Shown in pieces: positions 45,721 to 54,464 of a stretch of DNA of 64,000 nucleotides. The translations under genes were made by a program, and so were the position numbers. A model generated the notes under the pieces. The model was not told the origin of the DNA, made no database searches, and worked only from the letters and a program-made list of their open reading frames with translations. Position 1 is the stretch's first letter. Every line of letters starts with the position of its first letter. Source of the DNA: RPQJ01 sp963712815 (GTDB lineage: Bacteria; Pseudomonadota; Gammaproteobacteria; Steroidobacterales; Steroidobacteraceae); assembly GCA_963712815.1 (NCBI GenBank), contig CAVQJL010000012.1:682001-746000 (forward strand), given 5' to 3'.

Positions 45721-45785
45721 AGCGTCGGGAAAGGATTCGCAGAGGCCCGCATTTAGCGGGCCGGCGCGAATGCTTTCCCGACGCT
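45721..45785. repeat. 65-bp nested palindrome in the ompA-TonB receptor gap
   Basis: Outer arms 45721-45740 and 45766-45785 are 20 bp with one mismatch (AGCGTCGGGAAAG...). Inside lies a second hairpin, GGCCCGC / ATTTA loop / GCGGGCC (45744-45762). Strong cruciform or RNA-hairpin potential; no T-run follows on either strand. Confidence 0.75.
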
Positions 45786-45908
45786 TGCAGCAGTCCGAGC
45801 GGGCCGGCGCCAAGCCGTTCCCCGCACGTTTACCGCACCGCGGTAGCGAGTGTTGCGCACAACCTACAACGCGAGTTCGTCACGCTTGTCGCTTCGGCGC
45901 AACATCAC

Positions 45909-45938
45909 TTCACTTTACCGGACAGCTAAGCGTATGAT
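45909..45938 (+). promoter_or_regulatory. Sigma-70-like promoter of the TonB receptor gene
   Basis: TTCACT (45909-45914), 18-nt spacer and TATGAT (45933-45938). It implies an untranslated leader of about 125 nt before the ATG at 46070, long enough for regulation. Confidence 0.5.
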
Positions 45939-46069
45939 CTGCGCCCAATGGTCCAGAATTTCTCTGCCGCTTCATGTGGTTTTCTGGTCCGGTGCTGTCT
46001 GGACTCGCCCGCGCACCCCGCCGGGCTGTCCCATCCTCGCAATCTCGCAACACTCTTAGGAGTCATCTG

Positions 46070-49009
46070 ATGGCCAATCGCAAGATCGAGCGCGCCGTAC
46101 GGGTCGCACTGATCGCCGCCTCCGCAGGCGCGGTCGTTCACGTCCCCGCGGCCTCCGCACAGGACCAGGAACTCGAGCAGATCGTCGTCACGGGTTCGCG
46201 CATCCCGCAGGCGAACCTCGAGGGCACGAGCCCGGTGTCGGTGATCGGCGCCCAGGACGTGATGTTCGAAGGCACGGTGCAGGTCGAAGACCTCATCAAC
46301 AACCTGCCGCAGGCCTTCGCTGACCAGGGCGGCAACATCTCGAACGGCGCAACGGGTACCGCGACGGTCAACCTGCGCAACCTCGGCACGGACCGGACCC
46401 TGGTGCTCGTGAACGGCCGCCGCATGCCGGCCGGCAGCCCTCAGGACGTTGCCGTTGACCTGAACTCGATCCCGGCCTCGCTGATCGAGCGCGTCGAAGT
46501 GCTCACCGGCGGCGCGTCCGCCGTGTACGGTTCCGACGCCGTCGCCGGCGTGGTGAACTTCATCATGCAGGACGACTTCGAGGGCGTGCAGATCGACGCG
46601 ACCTACAATGCGTACTGGCACGACAACAGCGACAATTTCACCCAGAGGCTGGTCAGCGACGCGGGCTTCAAGGCGGCCCCGGGCGAAGTGTGGGACGGCA
46701 GCGAGTACTCGCTCGGCATCACCATGGGCTCGAATTTCGCCGACGGCCGCGGCAACGCGACGCTGTTCTTCGGCTACACCAACACCGACGCGGTCCTGCA
46801 GTCCGAGCGCGACTACAGCGCCTGCGCGATCTCGACCAGCGGCCTCTACTGCGGCGGCTCGAGCACGAGCTACCCCGGCCGGTTCCGCCCCATTAACGTG
46901 AGCGGCACTGGACAGGCGCCCAACAAGACGATGGATGCCGACGGCAACGTCATCCCCTGGGACGGCAACTTCTACAACTACGGCCCGCTGAACTACTACC
47001 AGCGTCCGCAGGATCGCTACCAGGCCTCGGTGTTCGCCCACTACGACATCAGCGATTCCGCTCAGGTCTATACCGAGTTCATGTTCATGGACAACAGCAC
47101 CGTGGCGCAGATCGCGCCGTCGGGCTCGTTCGGTAACGTGATCTCGACTATCCACTGCGACAATCCGCTGCTGCTGCAGAACGGCGGCCAGTGGCTGAAC
47201 ACGCTGTGCACGGCCGATGGCCTCGGCCCCAACGACACGCGCGACATCATCATCCAGCGGCGAAACGTGGAAGGCGGCGGCCGCCGGGACGACCTCGGCC
47301 TGACGTCCTACCGCGGCGTGGTCGGCATCAAGGGCTCGTTCTTCGACGGCAACTGGAACTACGACGTGTCCGGCCAGTACGGCACGGTGCTGTTCGCGGA
47401 GACCTACCAGAACGACTTTTCGAACAGGCGGACCCAGCTCGCCCTCGACGTAGTCTCGACCCCGAACGGCCCGGCCTGCCGCTCCTTCGTGGACGGATCG
47501 GACCTGGCGTGCGTTCCGTGGAACATCTGGGATCCGAACGGCGTGAGGCCTGAGGCGCTCAACTACGTTTCGACGCCGGGCTTCGCACGCGGCGACACGA
47601 CCCAGACGGTCGTGACGGCGGCGCTGTCCAGCGATCTTGGCAACTACGGCATCAAGCTGCCGACCGCAAAGGACGGAGTCGGCATCGCGTTCGGCGCCGA
47701 GTATCGCCAGGAAGGCCTCGACTTCACGACCGACACGGCGTTCACCACCGGCGACCTCGCCGGCCAGGGCGGACCGACCATCGGCGTGAGCGGCGATTAC
47801 AACGTCACGGACCTGTTCATCGAGGCGCGAATCCCGCTGGTTCAGGACGTCTTCCTGGCGCAGGACGTGAGGGTGACGGGCAGCTACCGCTATTCGGATT
47901 ACAGCCTCGACGAGACGACCGATACCTACGGTATCGGCCTCGACTGGACGTTCGTCGACGACTTGAGGTTGCGCGGCAGCTACCAGCACGCCGTGCGCGC
48001 GCCGAACGTGATCGAGCTGTACTCGGCGGCGGCGCTGGGCCTGTACGACATGTCCCGCGATCCGTGCAGCACGACGCCGGGTGGCGTGGGCCCGACTGCC
48101 ACGATCGAGCAGTGCCGGAACACCGGTCTGCCTGACGCGCTGTACGGTGCCGACCTCGACAGTTCGGCCGGCCAGTACAACGCGCTGTTCGGCGGCAACA
48201 CGGAGCTCGCGCCGGAGTCGGCCGACACGTGGACGGTGGGCCTCGTGTTCACGCCGACGTTCATCGACGGCTTGGCGATGACGGTCGACTACTGGAACAT
48301 CACGGTCGAAGACACGATCGGCACCGTGCCGCCGGCGACCGCGCTGGACCAGTGCCTGGAGACCGGCTCTGCCGAGTACTGCAATCTGATCACGCGCGAC
48401 AGCCAGGGCACGCTCTGGCTGCTGAGCGAGGCCCAGATTCTCGCGACCAACGTGAACATCGGCGAGACCAAGACCTCGGGCTGGGACGTCGGCGTGAACT
48501 ACGACCTGGCAATGGGCGACTACGGCTCGCTGCGGTTCGCGTTCATGGGAACCTACCTCGACGAGTTCATCAGCACGCCGCTGCCCGGCGTATCGGAGTA
48601 CGACTGCGCGGGCCTGTTCGGCCCCGCGAACTGCGGTACGCCGCTGCCGGAGTTGCGCACGCGCCTGCGGACGACCTGGGCGACGCCGTGGAACGTGGAC
48701 GTATCGCTGAACTGGCGTTACTTCGACAGCGTGGACATCGAGTTCTCGTCGAGCGACCCGGACCTGAGCGACCCGTCCTTGATCTTCCCGCTGGACAAGA
48801 CGCTGGACGCGCAGAACTACCTCGACCTCGCGGTGGTTTACACGTACGCGGAGAAGTACACGTTCACGGCCGGCATCAACAACTTCATGGATGAGTCTCC
48901 GCCGGTGAGCGGCCAGGTCGGCACGGGCTTCGGCAACGGCAACACCTTCCCGCAGGTGTATGACGCGCTGGGCCGCTACGTGTTCTTCGGGCTCTCGGCC
49001 AAGTTCTAG
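46070..49009 (+). CDS. TonB-dependent outer-membrane receptor
   Basis: 979 aa. Signal peptide ends PAASA|QDQ. A TonB-box/plug start follows (LEQIVVTGSRIPQANLEG), then the plug with VNLRNLGTDRTLVLVNGRRM and VLTGGASAVYGSDAVAGVVN. The 22-stranded barrel ends FFGLSAKF with a terminal Phe. Unusually for the fold it has several Cys pairs in outer loops (such as YSACAISTSGLYCGG). AGGAG is 7 nt before the ATG. The substrate is unknown; the family imports iron complexes, sugars or peptides. The next gene is a TPR-sulfotransferase, a neighbour I recall seeing next to such receptors. Confidence 0.94.
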   Translation: MANRKIERAVRVALIAASAGAVVHVPAASAQDQELEQIVVTGSRIPQANLEGTSPVSVIGAQDVMFEGTVQVEDLINNLPQAFADQGGNISNGATGTATVNLRNLGTDRTLVLVNGRRMPAGSPQDVAVDLNSIPASLIERVEVLTGGASAVYGSDAVAGVVNFIMQDDFEGVQIDATYNAYWHDNSDNFTQRLVSDAGFKAAPGEVWDGSEYSLGITMGSNFADGRGNATLFFGYTNTDAVLQSERDYSACAISTSGLYCGGSSTSYPGRFRPINVSGTGQAPNKTMDADGNVIPWDGNFYNYGPLNYYQRPQDRYQASVFAHYDISDSAQVYTEFMFMDNSTVAQIAPSGSFGNVISTIHCDNPLLLQNGGQWLNTLCTADGLGPNDTRDIIIQRRNVEGGGRRDDLGLTSYRGVVGIKGSFFDGNWNYDVSGQYGTVLFAETYQNDFSNRRTQLALDVVSTPNGPACRSFVDGSDLACVPWNIWDPNGVRPEALNYVSTPGFARGDTTQTVVTAALSSDLGNYGIKLPTAKDGVGIAFGAEYRQEGLDFTTDTAFTTGDLAGQGGPTIGVSGDYNVTDLFIEARIPLVQDVFLAQDVRVTGSYRYSDYSLDETTDTYGIGLDWTFVDDLRLRGSYQHAVRAPNVIELYSAAALGLYDMSRDPCSTTPGGVGPTATIEQCRNTGLPDALYGADLDSSAGQYNALFGGNTELAPESADTWTVGLVFTPTFIDGLAMTVDYWNITVEDTIGTVPPATALDQCLETGSAEYCNLITRDSQGTLWLLSEAQILATNVNIGETKTSGWDVGVNYDLAMGDYGSLRFAFMGTYLDEFISTPLPGVSEYDCAGLFGPANCGTPLPELRTRLRTTWATPWNVDVSLNWRYFDSVDIEFSSSDPDLSDPSLIFPLDKTLDAQNYLDLAVVYTYAEKYTFTAGINNFMDESPPVSGQVGTGFGNGNTFPQVYDALGRYVFFGLSAKF

Positions 49010-49042
49010 TCGGCTGCAGATTCCACGGAGACGTGGTACTAG

Positions 49043-49073
49043 GACGGCGGGCTTCGGCCCGCCGTCTTTTTTT
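49043..49073 (+). terminator. Rho-independent terminator of the TonB receptor gene
   Basis: Perfect 10-bp stem GACGGCGGGC / GCCCGCCGTC with a TTCG loop, followed by seven T. The next start codon (ATG at 49074) directly abuts the T-run. Confidence 0.92.
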
Positions 49074-51074
49074 ATGAGCAACGAAGCCAGGCCAGCCAAC
49101 GGTGTCGACGCCGCACTGCAGCGGGTGGGGGCCCTGTTGCGCTCCGACCCGACGCTCGCGGCCCGGGAGGCGCAGGACATCCTGCGCGCCGCGCCCGGCC
49201 AGCCGGTGGCGGCGCTGTTCCTCGCCATGGCTCTGCGGCAACTGGGCAACGTCGAGGGCGCGGTCTCGATTCTCGAACCGTTGTCCCGGCGCCAGCGCAA
49301 TGCGGCAGCGGTGCAGTACGAACTGGGTGTGACGCTCGGCCTCGCCGGCCGGCGCGAAGCGGCGCTCGCGGCATTGCGCCGCGCCGTGTCGCTCAAGCCC
49401 GACATCGGCGAGGCGTGGCGCCTCATGGCCGAGCACCTGGTGGAATCAGGCGACCCCGCCGGAGCCGATGCGGCCTGGGCCAGCCACGTCACGATCACGA
49501 TGGCCGGGCCGCAGCTGCTCGAACCCGCGACGGCACTGGTCGAAGGCCGCCTCGCCGACGCCGAGCGGCAGTTGCGGACGCACCTGGCGCGCGCACCGGA
49601 CGATCCGGCGGCGCTGCGAATGCTGGCCGACCTCGCGATGCGCGCGCGTCGCTGGGACGATGCCGCAGCGCTGCTCGAGCGCTGCCTCTCGCGCGCACCC
49701 GACTTCACCCTGGCCCGGCACGATCTCGCCGTCGTACGCCACGAGCAGCACCGTCACGAGGAGGCGCTTGCTGAGCTCGAACGGCTGCTGGTCGCGGAGC
49801 CTCGCAACCCCGCCTATCTCAACCTCAAGGCCAACGTGCTCGGACGCGCCGGCGACCATGCCTGCGCCATCGAGGCCTTCGAGTCGGTGCTGGCCGACTA
49901 TCCGTCGAATCCGCGCATCTGGATGGCGTACGGCGATGCCCTCAAGACCGCGGGCCGCACGGACGACGGCATCGGAGCGTACCGCCGCAGTCTCGCGCTC
50001 GCGCCGGGCTTCGGCGAGGCGTGGTGGAGCCTTGCCAACCTCAAGACGATCCGCTTCGCAGCCTCGGACCTGGCGGCGATGCAGTCACAGCTCGCACGCG
50101 GCGACATCTCCGCGGACGATCGCTTGCACCTGCACTTCGCGCTCGGGAAGGCGCTGGAGGACGCCGGGCAATTCGCAGCGTCCTTCGATCATTACGCCGA
50201 GGCCAATCGCATCCGGCGCAGGATCGTTCCCTACGACGCGACGGCGACGACACGGTACGTGGGGCGCGTGTGCGCGAGCTTCACGGCGGAGTTCGTCGAA
50301 CCGCGCGGCGACTGGGGCTGCGAGGCCGAGGACCCGATCTTCGTCGTCGGCCTGCCGCGTTCGGGATCGACGCTGGTCGAGCAGATCCTCGCGAGCCACG
50401 CCTCCGTCGAGGGCACGATGGAGCTGCCCGAAGTCACCGACATCGCGCGGTCGCTTGCGACACGGCCCGGCCCGGCCCCGAGGCCCGGCTACCCCGACGT
50501 GCTGGCCCGGCTCGACGCCGCGGAGCTGCGCGCGCTGGGCGAGGACTACCTGCGCCGGACGCGCCTGCATCGCAGGTCGGGCACGCCGCGCTTCATCGAC
50601 AAGATGCCGAGCAACTGGATGCACCTGGGCCTCATTCACCTGATGCTGCCCAACGCGCGCATCATCGACGTGCGCCGCGATCCGATGGCCTGCGGCTGGT
50701 CGTGCTTCCGGCAGCACTTCGCGCGCGGCCAGGATTTCGCCTATTCGCTCGAGGACATCGGGCGCTACTACGGCGACTACGTCGAGCTGATGGCGCACAT
50801 CGATACGGTGCTGCCGGGACGGGTGTTCCACCTACGGTACGAGCGGCTGGTCGAGGACACCGAGACCGAGGTGCGCCGTCTGCTCGTACACTGCGGCCTG
50901 CCCTTCGATCCGGCCTGCCTGAGATTTCACGAGACCGACCGAGCCGTCGCGACCGCGAGTTCCGAGCAGGTGCGCCGGCCGATCTACCGCGAAGCGCTGG
51001 ATCAGTGGCGGCACTACGAGCCCTGGCTCGACCCGCTGAAGCGGGCGATCAGTCCGCGTAACCGAAGCTCCTGA
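49074..51074 (+). CDS. TPR-repeat sulfotransferase family protein
   Basis: 666 aa. About 400 residues of TPR (VAALFLAMALRQLGNVEGAV, VQYELGVTLGLAGRREAALA, ...), then a sulfotransferase domain: the 5'-phosphosulfate loop FVVGLPRSGSTLVEQILASH near 425 and the 3'-phosphate site RIIDVRRDPMACGWSCFRQHF near 535. It uses PAPS to sulfate an unknown target, possibly a protein held by the TPR. The ATG is odd: it touches the terminator T-run and has no ribosome site. No downstream start fits the TPR better. Its 3' end overlaps the convergent gene by 26 nt. Confidence 0.85.
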   Translation: MSNEARPANGVDAALQRVGALLRSDPTLAAREAQDILRAAPGQPVAALFLAMALRQLGNVEGAVSILEPLSRRQRNAAAVQYELGVTLGLAGRREAALAALRRAVSLKPDIGEAWRLMAEHLVESGDPAGADAAWASHVTITMAGPQLLEPATALVEGRLADAERQLRTHLARAPDDPAALRMLADLAMRARRWDDAAALLERCLSRAPDFTLARHDLAVVRHEQHRHEEALAELERLLVAEPRNPAYLNLKANVLGRAGDHACAIEAFESVLADYPSNPRIWMAYGDALKTAGRTDDGIGAYRRSLALAPGFGEAWWSLANLKTIRFAASDLAAMQSQLARGDISADDRLHLHFALGKALEDAGQFAASFDHYAEANRIRRRIVPYDATATTRYVGRVCASFTAEFVEPRGDWGCEAEDPIFVVGLPRSGSTLVEQILASHASVEGTMELPEVTDIARSLATRPGPAPRPGYPDVLARLDAAELRALGEDYLRRTRLHRRSGTPRFIDKMPSNWMHLGLIHLMLPNARIIDVRRDPMACGWSCFRQHFARGQDFAYSLEDIGRYYGDYVELMAHIDTVLPGRVFHLRYERLVEDTETEVRRLLVHCGLPFDPACLRFHETDRAVATASSEQVRRPIYREALDQWRHYEPWLDPLKRAISPRNRSS

Positions 51075-52689
51075 CCCATGGATCGAGCACCGGCAGCACC
51101 AGTGCCATCTGTTCCCGGTAGCGCTCCCACTGCCGCGTTCCATCGAACAGACCCCGCCGCACCTGCGTTGCGCTCACCGTGCGTACATCCCGGGAGGCAG
51201 CGGTACGACTGAATTCCCTCGCCGCCTCCGTCCACGGCACGTCGACGAACTCCGCGAGTGCGCGCGTGGACGCGTCGAAATCGGCCACGAGCGCAGCGTA
51301 ATGCACGATGTGCACCGGTATCGGCAGGACCGCGAGGTACAACTCGACGAGGCGCATCACGGCGTCGTAGTGCCGCGCCGCGCGCTCGAGGCCGGCCATC
51401 TGGTACGTGGAGGCGTTGACGCGGAAGTGCCTGCGGAAGCAGCTGAGCACCACGTCACGCGGATCGCGACGGCACAGCACGACGACGGCGTCCGGGAACA
51501 GCCGGGCGATCATCGGCAGCTTGATGCCGTTCAGTGGCGCCATGTCCACGAACACCCTGCCCTCCACATCCGGCACCTCGGCGCGGACGCGACGCCAGTA
51601 CGCTTCGCGCTGCCGCTCGGCCAGCGCCGGATCGAGGTGCGTCAGCTGGTCGAGCGCGCTGTCGTCGCGCAGGAACGCGAGGTCCGAGTCGGCGAGCGTC
51701 GGACGCTCCTCCAGCGCGCGCACGTCGGGCAGGCTCGCGAGGATGTTCTCGACCAGCGTGTTGCCGGAACGAGGATAGCCGAGCAGGAACACGTGCCGGC
51801 GCACCGGACTCGTCACGCCTGCCGGCGCAGCCGGTTCGCGCCATGCGGCGGGATCCTGGCGCTCGAACCAGCGCGTAAGACGCAGCACGAGCGCGAGATG
51901 GCTCTCGATGGGCCCACCGTCACCGAAGCGCACGGCGTTCGCCCGCACTGTCTCCTCGTTCATGCGCCGGTACGCGTCGAACGCCTCATGCGTCCGGCCA
52001 AGACGGTCGAGCGCGTCGCCCTGGCGTCCCAGCGCCACCGGCAGTTGCCGCTCGTCCAGCGCATTGCGAGCGATCAGCGCAGAGAGCCGGGTCAGCGCCT
52101 CCTCGGCGTCGCCGCGCTCGAGGTCGACGCTCGCCAGCACGAGAGCAGCACCTGGGTGGTCGGGTCGGCGCCGGATCGCCTCCTCCGCGAGCGGGCGCGC
52201 CTGCGCCACGTCGCCGCGGCGCAGCGAGATCGTTGCAAGGGCGGCCCAGGCTTCGGCGTCACCCGGGACCAGCGACTTCGCCTGCTCGTAGGCCGTGCGC
52301 GCCCCGGCGTCGTCGCCCACGATGTCGCGCGCCGACCCCATCTCGAGCCACGCCACCGCCAGGTCAGGGCGCACAGTCACGGCCGCTTCAAAGGCGCGGA
52401 TCGCCTCCTCGACACGGTTCTCCGCCACCAGCACGCGGCCGATGTCGGTGATCGTGTGCGGGTCGTTGGGCGCGAGTGCCAGCGCGCGGTTCAGCAGTTG
52501 CCCCGCGTCCCGGTAGCGACCCGCCATGGCGAGCGCCTCAGCCTGGACGCGCAGCAGCAGGGGGTGTGCGAGCTTCTCCGACGCCGCCTGGTTCGCGACC
52601 GCCAGCGCCTTGGCGAGATCGCCGGAACGACGCGCCTGCGCTGCGGCGCGCACCAACGACTCGAGCCGCGACGCATTCACTTTCTGCAT
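51049..52689 (-). CDS. Second TPR-repeat sulfotransferase family protein
   Basis: 546 aa. About 240 residues of TPR (AKALAVANQAASEKLAHPLLL, VEEAIRAFEAAVTVRPDLAV, GDVAQARPLAEEAIRRRPDH), then a sulfotransferase domain with FLLGYPRSGNTLVENILASL near 300 (PAPS loop) and VVVLCRRDPRDVVLSCFRRHF near 405. It is related to, but diverged from, the gene on the other strand, so this is an old duplication or two separate recruitments. The genes converge with a 26-nt overlap of coding ends. Confidence 0.87.
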   Translation of the reverse strand: MQKVNASRLESLVRAAAQARRSGDLAKALAVANQAASEKLAHPLLLRVQAEALAMAGRYRDAGQLLNRALALAPNDPHTITDIGRVLVAENRVEEAIRAFEAAVTVRPDLAVAWLEMGSARDIVGDDAGARTAYEQAKSLVPGDAEAWAALATISLRRGDVAQARPLAEEAIRRRPDHPGAALVLASVDLERGDAEEALTRLSALIARNALDERQLPVALGRQGDALDRLGRTHEAFDAYRRMNEETVRANAVRFGDGGPIESHLALVLRLTRWFERQDPAAWREPAAPAGVTSPVRRHVFLLGYPRSGNTLVENILASLPDVRALEERPTLADSDLAFLRDDSALDQLTHLDPALAERQREAYWRRVRAEVPDVEGRVFVDMAPLNGIKLPMIARLFPDAVVVLCRRDPRDVVLSCFRRHFRVNASTYQMAGLERAARHYDAVMRLVELYLAVLPIPVHIVHYAALVADFDASTRALAEFVDVPWTEAAREFSRTAASRDVRTVSATQVRRGLFDGTRQWERYREQMALVLPVLDPWVRSFGYAD

Positions 52690-52774
52690 GCCATGTCCCC
52701 GGAGGAGCGGCGGCCGGTGGGCCGCGGACGCAGTATAGCTTCCGGCACCGCGGCCGAATCGCGGCCAGGCCGCG

Positions 52775-53329
52775 TCACTTCACCCGTCGCACCCGCGTCG
52801 CGTAGCGGTTGGCTGTCACCAGCAGGTGCGAACCAAGCGCCGCCTTCTTGATCACCACCGTATCGCCTGCGACAACCCGGGCCCGTGCATCCACCTGCAA
52901 CTGCGTCCAGACCTGGCCGTTGTCGAGCGTCACGACGAGTTCTCCGGCGGGCTGGCGGGCAACCTTGGCAACCGTCCCCGAGATGCTTTCCGGCAGCTGT
53001 TCTCTGGATTCGTCGGGCACGCGCGCGCGCTTGGCAGCCTCGGTGAGCCCGAAGTCGGCCTCGGGAGTGGCCGTCGCTGCCGGAGCCGGTGCGCTGACGA
53101 CGGCCCCAGCAGCGACACCTGTCGTTGCAGGCGCGACGACGGAAGGCGCACCCACGAGGTCGGGGGCGGTCGGCCTGCCGAAGATCGAGTCGTAGCAGTC
53201 CAGCCGCGCAACATCGTCTGCCATCGTTGCGCAGCGCCCCGGCTCATCGGCGTGCGCTGCCCCGAATGTAAGCGTCGTAGTCGCAAGCAGCAGCCACCGA
53301 AGCCGCGCGCGCGCATTCCTGCGTATCAC
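52775..53329 (-). CDS. Exported protein of unknown function
   Basis: 184 aa. Signal peptide RWLLLATTTLTFGAAHA|DEP. The mature start CATMADDVARLDCYDSIFG has two Cys, then a long Ala/Pro/Val linker, and a C-terminal beta domain (ISGTVAKVARQPAGELVVTLDNGQVWTQLQ ... VVIKKAALGSHLLVTANRYATRVRRV) of OB-like pattern. Proteins with the CYD-IFG start and this tail are widespread but uncharacterised in Proteobacteria (recollection). No operon partner. Confidence 0.72.
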   Translation of the reverse strand: MIRRNARARLRWLLLATTTLTFGAAHADEPGRCATMADDVARLDCYDSIFGRPTAPDLVGAPSVVAPATTGVAAGAVVSAPAPAATATPEADFGLTEAAKRARVPDESREQLPESISGTVAKVARQPAGELVVTLDNGQVWTQLQVDARARVVAGDTVVIKKAALGSHLLVTANRYATRVRRVK

Positions 53330-53493
53330 CTTCCAGCCTCCTCGGGGGGCCCGCGTCGGGGACCACCGTCACTTCGAGTCCGCAATGTTACCGGGCGCGC
53401 CGGCTGCGCGCCGGAACCCAGGCGCCCAATGCGCCGCGCCGCGCGCGTCCGCATAATGCCGCACCGAACCGGGAATCGCGCTGCGGACAGGAT

Positions 53494-54436
53494 ATGACGG
53501 TAGAACACTGGGAAACCTATTATCGTGGCGGCGCGATCGCAACCTGCCCCATGGGGCCGGACACCACCTACACCCTCGAGTTGCGCGATCTGTGGCTTGC
53601 GTTCTTCGCCGCAATCGACGAAGGCGGCGCGTGCTCGACGTGCGGCTGCGGCAATGGCGCCATCGCGCTGCTGGCCCGGGAAGCCGCGACGTCCGTGGGC
53701 CGGCAGTTCGAGATCCACGGCGCCGACCTCGCCTCGATCGACCCGCCGCGCCACGTCCCGAACGGCGCGGCACTGTTCGCCGGTATCGAGTTCCACGCCG
53801 GCATGCCCTGCGAGCGCCTCGGTTTCGACGCCGGGACCTTCGATGCCGTGAGCGGCCAGTACGCCCTCGAGTACACGGACATGCCGCGCTCTCTGGCCGA
53901 GATCCTGGCGGGTGCTTCGCCCGGAGGGCCGCGCCCTCTTCGTCCTGCACCACGACCAATCCGTGCTGATCCGAAATGCGCGCGAATCGCTCACCCAGGG
54001 CGCGCTCGTACTCGAGGAAACCCGGATCCTGCGCAAGCTGAGACGGCACGCGGCGGCAGAGCGTCAGTCCGAGGCTGCCGCACGGGCGACCTGGGCCGAG
54101 CTCTCGGCGGCCGCCACCCAGCTGCAGCAGGCCGCTGCCCGGAGCATCTCCCCCCACCTGTTGCATGTGGTGATCGACGGCGTCCAGAAGCTCCTGGGCC
54201 TGCGGCGCGAGATGGGTGTCGGGGGATTCGAACGTGAGGTCGACCGTTTCGAGCACGAGGTGCGGGCCGGGGTGCGTCGTCTGCAGGATCTCGTGGGCTG
54301 CGCGCAGTCGGCGGAGCAGATGGCTGCCACGGTCGCGACTGCGCGTCGCGTCGGATTCGAATGCGGCCCGGCCGAGCCCCAGCGTCACGCGGGTGCGAAC
54401 CTGGTCGGCTGGCGGCTCGCTATGTCGCGGCCCTGA
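53494..54436 (+). pseudogene. Class I SAM-dependent methyltransferase, frameshifted
   Basis: The first frame (53494 onward) encodes MTVEHWETYYRGGAIATCP and, past motif I, GCGNGAIALLAREAA and FDAVSGQYALEYTDMPRSLAEIL. Near 53912 the family sequence jumps to the +1 frame (RVLRPEGRALFVLHHDQ...) and continues to 54436. Removing one G near 53911 would join them. In motif I the expected RVLDVGCGNG reads ACSTCGCGNG, which two compensating single-base changes (about 53628 and 53645) would explain. So there are probably three indels, either decay or sequence error. If intact it would be a methyltransferase of about 313 aa; substrate unknown. Confidence 0.72.
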
Positions 54437-54464
54437 GGGTTCTTCGCCCGGCCTCGACGGGCGC

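Larger units (their letters stand above)
45341..46069. other. Gene-free stretch with nested palindromes upstream of the TonB receptor
   Basis: No convincing gene: short open frames here lack domains, start signals and matching codon use. It holds the two palindromes at 45379-45448 and 45721-45785, a small palindrome TACCGCACCGCGGTA at about 45831-45845, and the promoter at 45909-45938. A regulatory RNA, long leader or recombination site is possible but not shown. Confidence 0.55.

Noticed and set aside
45560..45937. A 125-codon open frame in the gap after ompA
   Set aside because: No family features, no ribosome site, crosses the nested palindrome, and codon use differs from neighbours.
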